37,970 nt of DNA from Armatimonadota bacterium. GTDB taxonomy: Bacteria; Armatimonadota; Zipacnadia; Zipacnadales; VGFC01. The notes under the pieces were generated by a model, which had not been told where the DNA came from, ran no database searches, and saw only the letters and a program-made list of their open reading frames with translations. Positions 25,009 to 33,137 of the stretch are shown here, in pieces (positions within the stretch are counted from its first letter, which is position 1; the number at the start of each line of letters is the position of its first letter). Both the position numbers and the translations under genes were made by a program. The stretch covers positions 1 to 37,970 of the forward strand of contig VGFC01000017.1 in assembly GCA_016869045.1 (NCBI GenBank), in the 5' to 3' direction.

Positions 25009-28000
25009 ATGTTCGCACGAATCGCCGAGTTCAGCGTCCAGAACCGCGCAGTGGTCGTCCTCGTGTGGGTGATCGTCGCGGCTATCGGTCTGTACAGCTT
25101 CAGCGTATTGCCCATCGACGCCGTGCCAGACCTCACGCCCGTTCAGGTTCAGGTGAACACGGTCTCGCCAGGCTTGGGCCCGGCGGAGATCGAGCAGCTG
25201 ATCACCTTCCCCATCGAGACGGCGATGAGCGGCGTGCCGCGCGTTCGTGAGGTCTGGTCCATCTCAAAGACGGGCCTGTCGCAGGTCACGGTGGTGTTCC
25301 ACGACGACGTGGACATCTACTTCGCGAGGCAGCTCATCCTGGAGCGGCTGCAGCAGGCGCGCGAGGACATCCCCGAGGGCGTCGGGGAGCCCGAACTCGG
25401 GCCGATCAGCACGGGCCTGGGGCAGATCTACGAGTTCGTGGTCGAGGGGGAGGGGTACGCGCCGCGTGACCTCCGCGCCGAGCTACAGTGGAACATCAAG
25501 CCACAGCTCATGACCGTCCCGGGAGTCATCGAGGTCAACTCCTTCGGCGGGTTCGAGAAGCAGTACCAGGTGCTGGTCGATCCGCACAAGCTGCAGTCTT
25601 TCGGGATCACGCTCGGCGAAGTGTTCGAGGCCGTCCGGGCCAACAACGCGAACGCGGGTGGGGCGTTCATCGAGCACGGGTCGGAGCAGTACCTCATCCG
25701 CGGGGTCGGCCTCGCGCAGAGCATCGAGGACCTGCAGCGCATCTCCCTCCGGGCCGAGGACGGCTCGCCGGTGCAGCTTCACGAGGTGGCGCAGGTGGTC
25801 GTCGGCGACGCGCTGCGGCAGGGCGCGGTCACGATGAACGGCGACGGCGAGGTGGTTGCCGGGATGGTGATGATGCTCATCGGGGCCAACAGCCGGACGG
25901 TCGTGAAGGCCGTGAAGGACCGACTGGCGGAGATCGGCCCCACGCTCCCGAAGGGAATGCGGATTCGGCCCTACTACGACCGCACGGAGCTGGTGGACGC
26001 TACGCTCCACACGGTGCGGAAGAACCTGTTCGAGGGCGGTCTGTTCGTCATCGCGGTCCTGTTCCTGCTGCTCGGCAATCTCCGCAGCGCGCTCATCGTG
26101 GCCCTCGCGATCCCGCTCTCGATGCTCGTCGCGGCGACGGGCATGGTGAGGACCGGAGTGACCGGGAACCTGATGTCGCTCGGGGCCATCGACTTCGGTC
26201 TGATCGTGGATGGCGCGGTGGTGATGGCCGAGAATGTCTCCCGCCGTCTGGCGCACAAGCCGCCCGAGCAACCCGCACTGCCGCTCATCGTGGAGGCCGT
26301 GCGCGAGGTTAGCCGCCCGGTGGCCTTTGCGGTCGGCATCATCATCATCGTCTACCTGCCGATCCTCACTCTGGAGGGGATTGAGGGGCGGATGTTCCGA
26401 CCGATGGCGCTGACGGTGGTCTACGCCCTGGTCGGCTCGCTGCTCCTGGCGCTCACCCTCACCCCCGCTCTCTGCGCTCTTCTGCTCCGACGCGGCCTAC
26501 GCGAGCGGAACCTCGTGCCCTTCGAGCGCCTGGAGTCGGCATACGGGCGGACCCTTGACTGGGCGTTGCGCAAGAGGATGACCGTGATCGGCGTGGCCAT
26601 CGCGGCGTTCGCGGCTGCTGCGGTCATCTTCCCGAGGCTCGGGTCGGAGTTCGTGCCGAACCTCGATGAGGGTGCGGTCGCAGGGTCAGTGATCAAGCTG
26701 CCGAGCATCTCTCTCCCGGCCGCCGTAAGCATCCATGGGAAGCTGGAGACGGAGCTGAGGAGGATCCCGGAAGTGGTGGACGTCGTCTCCAAAGCGGGCA
26801 CTGCCGAGATCGCCGACGATCCCATGGGCCCAGAGGAGGCTGACGTCTTCATCGCGCTGAAGCCCCGGCGCGAGTGGCGCAAGGGGATGACGAAGGAGGG
26901 GCTCGTCGTCGAGATCAGCCGGGCCCTTGATGTCATGCCGGGCGTCAACTACTCGCTCTCCCAACCCATTCAGCTCCGGGTGAACTGCCTCGTCTCAGGT
27001 GTACGATCCGACCTGGCGGTGAAGGTCTTCGGTCCGGAGCTGGAGGTGCTCCGCGAGCAGGCGAACCATGTGGCCGAGGTGCTGGGGCAGGTTCCCGGCG
27101 CCAGCGAGGTGCAGGTGGAGCAAGTGGCCGGGCTGCCGGTGCTGGAGATCCGCGCACGGCGCGATGACCTGGCGCGCTATGGCGTCAATGTCGCGGATGT
27201 GCAGGAGATGGTCGAAACCGCCCTCGGCGGGAAGGCCGCGAGCGAGTTCATCGAGGGCCAGCGGCGTTGGGACATCGTCGTGCGGCTGCCGGAGCAGTAC
27301 CGGGACAGCCCGGAGGCGGTCAGCGATCTGCTCGTGACCGCTGGCGACGGCTCGGAGATCCCCCTGGCGCAACTCTGCGATATCGAGCTGGTGAACGGCC
27401 CGGCGCAGATCAGCCGCGAGCACAACCAACGGCGCGTGGTGGTGGAGTGCAACATCCGGGGGCGCGACATGGGCGGCTTCGTCGCGGCGGCGCAGGCCGC
27501 GGTCGCCCGCGAGATCAGCCTGCCAGCCGGATGCCACCTCGAGTGGGGCGGCCAGTTCGAGAACCTCGCGCGCGCCCGTCTGCGCCTCATGATCGTGGTG
27601 CCGATCGCCCTCACGCTCATCTTCGTGCTGCTCTACGCGACCTTCGGCCGCGTTCGTCCCGCGTTGCTGATCTACTGCAACGTGCCCTTTGCGGTGATCG
27701 GCGGCGTCTTCGCGCTGCTCGTGCGGGGCATGCCGTTCAGCATCTCGGCCGGCGTCGGCTTCATCGCATTGTGCGGGGTGGCCGTGCTCAACGGGGTCGT
27801 CATGGTGTCGTACATCAACCAGCTCCGCGACGAGGGCCGCACCCTCCTGGACGCCGTTGCGGAGGGCGCCCGCACGCGTCTGCGCCCCGTCCTGATGACG
27901 GCGCTGGTCGCCAGCCTCGGCTTCGTCCCGATGGCGCTGTCCCACGGCACGGGCGCCGAGGTGCAACGACCTCTGGCCACCGTCGTCATCGGCGGCCTGA

Positions 28001-28098
28001 TCACATCGACTTTTCTGACGCTCCTTGTCCTGCCGACGCTGTATGCGTGGCTTGAAGGGCGGACGGCGGGCGCGACCGGAGAGCCGAGCGGCGACTGA
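25009..28098 (+). CDS. CzcA-type heavy-metal efflux RND pump
   Basis: 1029 aa; VLPIDAVPDLTPVQVQVNTVSPGLGPAEIEQLITFPIETAMSGVPRVREVWSISKTGLSQVTVVF; TM4 signature IDFGLIVDGAVVMAENVSRRL; typical of the HME-RND family. Confidence 0.96.
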   Translation: MFARIAEFSVQNRAVVVLVWVIVAAIGLYSFSVLPIDAVPDLTPVQVQVNTVSPGLGPAEIEQLITFPIETAMSGVPRVREVWSISKTGLSQVTVVFHDDVDIYFARQLILERLQQAREDIPEGVGEPELGPISTGLGQIYEFVVEGEGYAPRDLRAELQWNIKPQLMTVPGVIEVNSFGGFEKQYQVLVDPHKLQSFGITLGEVFEAVRANNANAGGAFIEHGSEQYLIRGVGLAQSIEDLQRISLRAEDGSPVQLHEVAQVVVGDALRQGAVTMNGDGEVVAGMVMMLIGANSRTVVKAVKDRLAEIGPTLPKGMRIRPYYDRTELVDATLHTVRKNLFEGGLFVIAVLFLLLGNLRSALIVALAIPLSMLVAATGMVRTGVTGNLMSLGAIDFGLIVDGAVVMAENVSRRLAHKPPEQPALPLIVEAVREVSRPVAFAVGIIIIVYLPILTLEGIEGRMFRPMALTVVYALVGSLLLALTLTPALCALLLRRGLRERNLVPFERLESAYGRTLDWALRKRMTVIGVAIAAFAAAAVIFPRLGSEFVPNLDEGAVAGSVIKLPSISLPAAVSIHGKLETELRRIPEVVDVVSKAGTAEIADDPMGPEEADVFIALKPRREWRKGMTKEGLVVEISRALDVMPGVNYSLSQPIQLRVNCLVSGVRSDLAVKVFGPELEVLREQANHVAEVLGQVPGASEVQVEQVAGLPVLEIRARRDDLARYGVNVADVQEMVETALGGKAASEFIEGQRRWDIVVRLPEQYRDSPEAVSDLLVTAGDGSEIPLAQLCDIELVNGPAQISREHNQRRVVVECNIRGRDMGGFVAAAQAAVAREISLPAGCHLEWGGQFENLARARLRLMIVVPIALTLIFVLLYATFGRVRPALLIYCNVPFAVIGGVFALLVRGMPFSISAGVGFIALCGVAVLNGVVMVSYINQLRDEGRTLLDAVAEGARTRLRPVLMTALVASLGFVPMALSHGTGAEVQRPLATVVIGGLITSTFLTLLVLPTLYAWLEGRTAGATGEPSGD

Positions 28099-28151
28099 CC
28101 GCCGAAGGGGGGCAGGCTCTGCCGAGGGACTCAGGAGCGCCGTGTGCCGAC

Positions 28152-29207
28152 CTACGCAGGCGAGCCGCCGCACTGCGCCTGCCGCAGGAACTCCTGCACC
28201 TTGACCGGCTGACCCGTGCGACTGGACTCGATGGCGGAGAAGACGAGCGCCACGGACTGCAGGTTGTCCCACACGTTCGTCTCCATCGGGCCCTCGCCGT
28301 CCAGCCAGCGCACGAACTTCTCGATCAGCCACGTGTTCGCCCACTTCGGCTGCTGCAGGTGCTCGATCTCGCGGGGCTCCTGGTTGGGCCACTCGCGGCA
28401 CGTGATTCGCTGCGAGTCGAGGATCAGCGTGGCCTTCTCACACTCCGCGCGGATGTACTCCTGCCCCCAGCAATTGAGCCCAGCGGCGTTCGTCTTCGCG
28501 CCCTCGTAAGTCGCCCGCGTCCCGTTCCCCATGTGCATGATGACCAGGCCCTGGCTGTCCCCCGCGAACTCACCCCACGTCGGGTTCCAGGTCTGGGCGT
28601 AGATCGTGTCACACTGCCCGCCGGCCATGTCGGCGATCAGGTCCAGGTGGTGCACCGAGCCCTCGACCATCAGCGTGTCGGGAATCTCGTGGCGGAACTT
28701 GCCCCACGACCCAAAGCGTCGGCACTCGCACGTGAACCGGCAGACCAGGTAATCGAGCGCGCCGTACTTCCCGGACTGCACATGATGCCTGAGCGTAGTG
28801 ATGTCTTGCCGGAAGCGATGACTCATGGTCACGCCCATCTTCTTCCCGGCGGCCTTCACCTTGTCGGCGATGCGACACGAGGCCTCAAGCGTGTCCGCGA
28901 TCGGCTTCTCGCTGAGGATGTGCAAGCCATGCGCGAGCGCCGCATCGACGACCGCCTCGTGGTGCGCCGGCGGCACGACGATCGTGCAGAAGTCCGCCTC
29001 GTGCGCATCGAGGGCTGCCTGCAGGTCGGTGTAGCAGCGCTCCGGCGGCAGGCCCAGATGCTCGTGCGCGTTCTTCAGCGCGTCCGGGTTGATGTCCACT
29101 GCCGCGACGGGATGGATGAGTCCCTCCCGGATGTTCGGCGGCAGGAACGTCGCACACCACGCCGACCCAAACCCGCCGCACCCAACCTGGATCATCTTGT
29201 AGGCCAT
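28152..29207 (-). CDS. Gfo/Idh/MocA family oxidoreductase
   Basis: MAYKMIQVGCGGFGSAWCATFLP...HPVAAVDINPDALKNAHEHLGLPPERCYTDLQAALDAHEADFCTIVVPPAHHEAVVDAALAHGLHILSEKPIADTLEASCRIADKVKAAGKKMGVTMSHRF; start at 29207 within ORF 28152..29453. Confidence 0.94.
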   Translation of the reverse strand: MAYKMIQVGCGGFGSAWCATFLPPNIREGLIHPVAAVDINPDALKNAHEHLGLPPERCYTDLQAALDAHEADFCTIVVPPAHHEAVVDAALAHGLHILSEKPIADTLEASCRIADKVKAAGKKMGVTMSHRFRQDITTLRHHVQSGKYGALDYLVCRFTCECRRFGSWGKFRHEIPDTLMVEGSVHHLDLIADMAGGQCDTIYAQTWNPTWGEFAGDSQGLVIMHMGNGTRATYEGAKTNAAGLNCWGQEYIRAECEKATLILDSQRITCREWPNQEPREIEHLQQPKWANTWLIEKFVRWLDGEGPMETNVWDNLQSVALVFSAIESSRTGQPVKVQEFLRQAQCGGSPA

Positions 29208-29300
29208 CGCGAAGCCTCCTGTCGAAGCGTATGAGAGGTCCAGGCAGTTCGCCCGCCGGCCGTACCGCACCTTGGCGCGCGCCTGTGCCGGCCCGGCGCC

Positions 29301-29321
29301 CTCAACGCCGAACCCCGAACC
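29301..29321. repeat. Degenerate heptanucleotide repeat (CCGAACC)2 with a diverged CTCAACG unit
   Basis: CTCAACG-CCGAACC-CCGAACC at 29301-29321; inverse orientation of the 30094-30128 array. Confidence 0.6.
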
Positions 29322-29331
29322 TCTCTTCCGC

Positions 29332-30084
29332 CTAGCTGATCGTGCCCGACAGATACGCTTTGGTCCGCTCGTCGCGAGGATCGTTGAGGAGCTGCTCGGC
29401 GGGGCCGTGCTCGACGAGTTCGCCCATGTAGAAGAAGACGATGTAGTCCGCAAGGCGGCGCGCCTGCCGGAGGATGTGCGTGACGAGAACGATGGTGTAG
29501 TCCTGCTTCAGCTCCACGAAGCGCTTCTCGATGTGTTGGGCGGACGTGGGATCGAGGGAGGCGCAGGGCTCGTCACACAAGAGCACCTCCGGCTCAACGG
29601 CCAGCCCGCGCGCGAGGCACAGGCGCTGCTGCTGCCCCACCGACAGCCGCGCGGCCGGTGCGTGCAGGCGTTCCCGCACTTCGCCCCAGAGGCTGGAGAG
29701 CTTGAGATAGCGCTCGACGATGGCGTCCAGCTGGCGCTTGTTCCGCGTGCCGTGCAGGCGCGGGCCATAGGCGACATTATCGTAGATCGACATAGGCAGC
29801 GGCTGCGGCTTCTGGGAGAGCAGGCCCATCTTCTTCCGGAGTGAGATGACGTCGGCGTCCGGCGCCAGGATGTTCGCGCCGTCGATCAGGACCTCGCCCC
29901 GGACGCGCGCCCCATCGGTCATGTCGATCAGCCGGTTCATGCAGCGGAGGAACGTCGTCTTGCCGCAGCCCGACGGGCCGACGATCGCCGTGATCTGCCG
30001 ATCCGGGATGTCCATCGTCACATCCGACAGAATCGCGTGCCCGTCGTACGCCACCGTCAAGTCACGAACCGATATGTGCGGCAT
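29332..30084 (-). CDS. pstB: Phosphate ABC transporter ATP-binding protein
   Basis: 250 aa; AIVGPSGCGKTTFLRCMNRLIDMTDGARVRGEVLIDGANI...PMSIYDNVAYGPRLHG...RLSVGQQQRLCLARGLAVEPEVLLCDEPCASLDPTSAQHIEKRFVELKQDYTIVLVTH. Confidence 0.95.
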   Translation of the reverse strand: MPHISVRDLTVAYDGHAILSDVTMDIPDRQITAIVGPSGCGKTTFLRCMNRLIDMTDGARVRGEVLIDGANILAPDADVISLRKKMGLLSQKPQPLPMSIYDNVAYGPRLHGTRNKRQLDAIVERYLKLSSLWGEVRERLHAPAARLSVGQQQRLCLARGLAVEPEVLLCDEPCASLDPTSAQHIEKRFVELKQDYTIVLVTHILRQARRLADYIVFFYMGELVEHGPAEQLLNDPRDERTKAYLSGTIS

Positions 30085-30093
30085 GGGACACCT

Positions 30094-30128
30094 CGTTCCG
30101 GGTTCGGCGTTCGGGGTTCGGGGTTGCG
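30094..30128. repeat. Heptanucleotide tandem repeat, 5 imperfect units
   Basis: CGTTCCG-GGTTCGG-CGTTCGG-GGTTCGG-GGTTGCG in the pstA-pstB spacer. Confidence 0.85.
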
Positions 30129-30138
30129 AAGCCGGACC

Positions 30139-30990
30139 CTAGCGAAGAGAGTACTTGGATACACGTGAGCCGAGCAGTCTCGACAGGACGCTCACCACCA
30201 GCACGATCACAAGCAGGATGAACGCGCAGGCATGGGCGCGGCTCTGCACCTCAGGAAACGGCGTGCCGAGTTGAAAGAACACAGCCAGCGGCAACGACGC
30301 CACGGGATCGAGCAACGAGCGCGGCAGGTTGTCGGTGTAGCCGGCCGTGAAGAGCACTGACGCCGCATCGCCGATCCCGCGCCCAAACGCGAGCAGGATG
30401 GCCGTGAGGATCCCGGGCAGGGCCTGGCGCAAGACCACCTTGCGCATCGTCTCCCAGTGCGTGCCGCCCATGGCGTAGGAGGCTTCCTTCAGGGCCTGAG
30501 GCACCATGCGGACGGCCTCCTCCATGGCCCGCGCCATGATGGGCAACTCCACCAGGGCCAGCGCAATGATGCCGCCAAGCAGCGAGGCCCGCATCCCCAT
30601 GTACAGCAGCACCGTGAACCCGAACGCGCCGTACACGATCGAGGGCACGCCCCAGAGCAGGTCGAGGGACGTGCGCACGAACGAGGCGAGCCTCGACCGA
30701 CCCGCGTAGTCCCTCTGCAGGTAGAGGCAGACGGGAAACGCGAACACGCAGGCCAGCGCCGTCGCCCCGAAGGCCAGCGCCAACGACCCCACGATGGCAT
30801 TGAGGATGCCGCCGGACTTGCCCAGGTAGTAGCCGCCCTTGGGCACCTGGGTCAGCATCTCCCAGCTCAGCGATCTCGCCCCCTTGGCGGTGATGACCGC
30901 CACGATCAGCGCCAGGCCCGCGATGACCGCCCCCAGGCACAGGATCATCAGTGCCCGGAACACCTTCTCCTCCAGCAGGCGCCACTTCAC
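30139..30990 (-). CDS. pstA: Phosphate ABC transporter permease PstA
   Basis: 283 aa; AKGARSLSWEMLTQVPKGGYYLGKSGGILNAIVGSLALAFGATALACVFAFPVCLYLQRDYAG...DLLWGVPSIVYGAFGF...PIMARAMEEAVRMVPQALKEASYAMGGTHWETMRKVVLRQALPGILTAILLAFGRGIGDAA. Confidence 0.95.
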   Translation of the reverse strand: MKWRLLEEKVFRALMILCLGAVIAGLALIVAVITAKGARSLSWEMLTQVPKGGYYLGKSGGILNAIVGSLALAFGATALACVFAFPVCLYLQRDYAGRSRLASFVRTSLDLLWGVPSIVYGAFGFTVLLYMGMRASLLGGIIALALVELPIMARAMEEAVRMVPQALKEASYAMGGTHWETMRKVVLRQALPGILTAILLAFGRGIGDAASVLFTAGYTDNLPRSLLDPVASLPLAVFFQLGTPFPEVQSRAHACAFILLVIVLVVSVLSRLLGSRVSKYSLR

Positions 30991-31919
30991 TGTGCCGCCC
31001 TCCGCTTCGCGATGACCAATACCCCTTGCGCCAGCAGGTTGAAGGCCAGGACCGTGACCATCAGGATCAGCGCCGCGAGCAGCAGCGCGGAATCGTAGAG
31101 CGGGATCGACATCATCTCACCGTAGTTGTTGGCGATGAGGGCGGGCAGAGGGTAGGCGGGGTCGAACACGGACCTCGGGGCCATCGGCACGTTGCCCACC
31201 ACCATCAGCACCGCCATCGTCTCGCCGAAGGCGCGGGAGAACCCCAACACCACGGCCGCCACGAGCCCGGGGGCTGCGAACCGAGCGGAGACGTGTTTGA
31301 CGGTCTCCCAACGAGTCGCCCCCACCGCTAGCGAGGCCTCGCGCATGGCTACCGGCACACTGCGCAGGACCTCATCGGCGATGGAGATGATCAGGGGCGC
31401 CACCATCATCGCCAGCACGATCGCCCCGGTCAGCAGGCAGTAGCCTGTCGCATAGCCCTCACGCGGCGTAGCGCCCGGCAGAAAGCTGAGGTGCTTCGCA
31501 GCCCACGGCGCGATGTGGTCGCTCACCAGCGGCACCAGCAGCAGCACGCCGAAGAGCCCGTAGACCACCGATGGGATGCCTGCCAGCACGTCCAGCAGCG
31601 GCCGAACCACCGCGCGGGTCGCTGACCGCGCGTACTCCGCCAGGTAGATCGCCGAGAGCAGGCACACGGGGACCGCCATCGCCATCGCCAGCACCGTCAC
31701 CCACACGGTACCGACGATGAACGGGAGAAACCCGAACTGGTCCTGCATCGGGTGCCAACCCGAGCCGCCCAGCAGCGCGCCCAGCGGGTGGCGCCGCAGG
31801 ATCGGCAGCGAGCGGTGCACCAGCGCCCCGGCGACGATCGCCGTCAGGAGCATCACGACCACGCTGAGGCACAGGAACCACAGACTGGTGAGCCGTTCGG
31901 TCAGCAGACGTAGGCGCAT
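30987..31919 (-). CDS. pstC: Phosphate ABC transporter permease PstC
   Basis: 310 aa; PFIVGTVWVTVLAMAMAVPVCLLSAIYLAEYA...LLDVLAGIPSVVYGLFGVLLLVPLV...PLIISIADEVLRSVPVAMREASLAVGATRWETVKHVSARFAAPGLVAAVVLGFSRAFGETMAVLMVVGN. 4-nt overlap with pstA. Confidence 0.95.
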   Translation of the reverse strand: MRLRLLTERLTSLWFLCLSVVVMLLTAIVAGALVHRSLPILRRHPLGALLGGSGWHPMQDQFGFLPFIVGTVWVTVLAMAMAVPVCLLSAIYLAEYARSATRAVVRPLLDVLAGIPSVVYGLFGVLLLVPLVSDHIAPWAAKHLSFLPGATPREGYATGYCLLTGAIVLAMMVAPLIISIADEVLRSVPVAMREASLAVGATRWETVKHVSARFAAPGLVAAVVLGFSRAFGETMAVLMVVGNVPMAPRSVFDPAYPLPALIANNYGEMMSIPLYDSALLLAALILMVTVLAFNLLAQGVLVIAKRRAAQ

Positions 31920-31923
31920 CGGC

Positions 31924-32940
31924 TCATCCCAGCTTCTTGAGGGCCTCGGCGTCGTCGTCGTCGGTCAGCGGGATGTACCCGTTGGGGAGGCACTCCGCCT
32001 GCCCGTCGGTGAGAACCCACTTGATGAACTCCGCCGTGGCTCCCGTCGGAGCGCCTTTGCAGAGGAAGTTCAGTTTGCGGGACGGCGGAGACGGGTACTT
32101 GCCCGCCTGGATCGCCTTCGTGACTTCGTCGCGGTTCCCGTAGAAGCTCTCCTCGGGGTCGAGCTTCCCGTTGCCGTTCTTGTCGATCGGCAGGATGCGC
32201 AGGCCCGCCAGCGGCTGACCGGTCTTGGTGTCATAGGCGTAGTTCAGGTTGTTGAAGCCGATCGCGAGCGGATCCTTGATGACCGCCTCTGCTAGACCGG
32301 GGTCCCCATAGACGCCGGTACCCTTGAGGTCCTCCTGCTTCTTCTCCTTGTCCAGGAACTTCGCCCACGTCTCAGCCGCCCCGCACGCATCGGAACGGGT
32401 GTAGACGTGGATGGCGTCGCCGCCGGTCTTGCCGGCTACCTGGCCCCACTTGGTCGTCTCGCTCGTGATCCAGATGTCCGCCAGGGTCTCCGCCTTGACC
32501 CCCGTCTTCACCAGGTCGGCGATGGCCGGGTTCTTCTCGTTGATCGTGGGGAAGACGGCGTCGATGCACACCGGCACGAACCAGCCGCCCTTGTCGATCT
32601 CGTCCTGGTGGATCGAGCGGGATACCATGCCGATCTCCACCAGCCCGCCGAGCGCGTCCGCCGCGCCCTTGCCCGCGCCGCCGGCGGAGATGTCCATCTT
32701 CACGGCCGGGTTCGCTTGCTGGTACAACTCACCCCACTTCACCACCATCGGGTACAGCGCCCAAGCGCCTGAGATGCGGATGCTGCCGCTGAGTGTGGAT
32801 GTCGCAGGCGTCTTCTCCGCCTCGGACGTCGTCGGCACTGCCGGTGAGACAGGCGGTTGCGTCGTCTGCTTGGGAGGACAGCCCGTGATGACGATGCAGG
32901 TAACTACGGCGAGCAGCAGGACACCAACCAGCTTGCGCAT
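31924..32940 (-). CDS. pstS: Phosphate ABC transporter substrate-binding protein
   Basis: 338 aa; lipoprotein-type N-terminus MRKLVGVLLLAVVTCIVITGC; ISGAWALYPMVVKWGELYQQANPAVKMDISAGGAGKGAADALGGLVEIGMVSRSIHQDEI...; directly upstream of pstC. Confidence 0.94.
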   Translation of the reverse strand: MRKLVGVLLLAVVTCIVITGCPPKQTTQPPVSPAVPTTSEAEKTPATSTLSGSIRISGAWALYPMVVKWGELYQQANPAVKMDISAGGAGKGAADALGGLVEIGMVSRSIHQDEIDKGGWFVPVCIDAVFPTINEKNPAIADLVKTGVKAETLADIWITSETTKWGQVAGKTGGDAIHVYTRSDACGAAETWAKFLDKEKKQEDLKGTGVYGDPGLAEAVIKDPLAIGFNNLNYAYDTKTGQPLAGLRILPIDKNGNGKLDPEESFYGNRDEVTKAIQAGKYPSPPSRKLNFLCKGAPTGATAEFIKWVLTDGQAECLPNGYIPLTDDDDAEALKKLG

Positions 32941-32980
32941 GACGATTCCCTCCGGGGTCTTCCGAACTCAACGTGACCCC

Positions 32981-33010
32981 TTATAAGAGTGTTATAAGAC
33001 TATTATTGTT
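32981..33010 (-). promoter_or_regulatory. Candidate PHO-box-like direct repeat upstream of pstS
   Basis: TTATAAGA at 32981-32988 and again at 32992-32999 (exactly 11-bp period), with a weak third half (TTATTGTT, 33003-33010); 41 bp upstream of the pstS start. Confidence 0.5.
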
Positions 33011-33137
33011 CCGCCGGCTTGTCAAGTGGTGTCTCGCCCCGGTCGCATGGACAGAAGGGGGTGGCTCGCCAGGAGTTCGGAGCTTGCGCGCCGAATGACC
33101 GAGGTGGCGCCGCTTCAACGCTTCCGAGGTGCACGCC

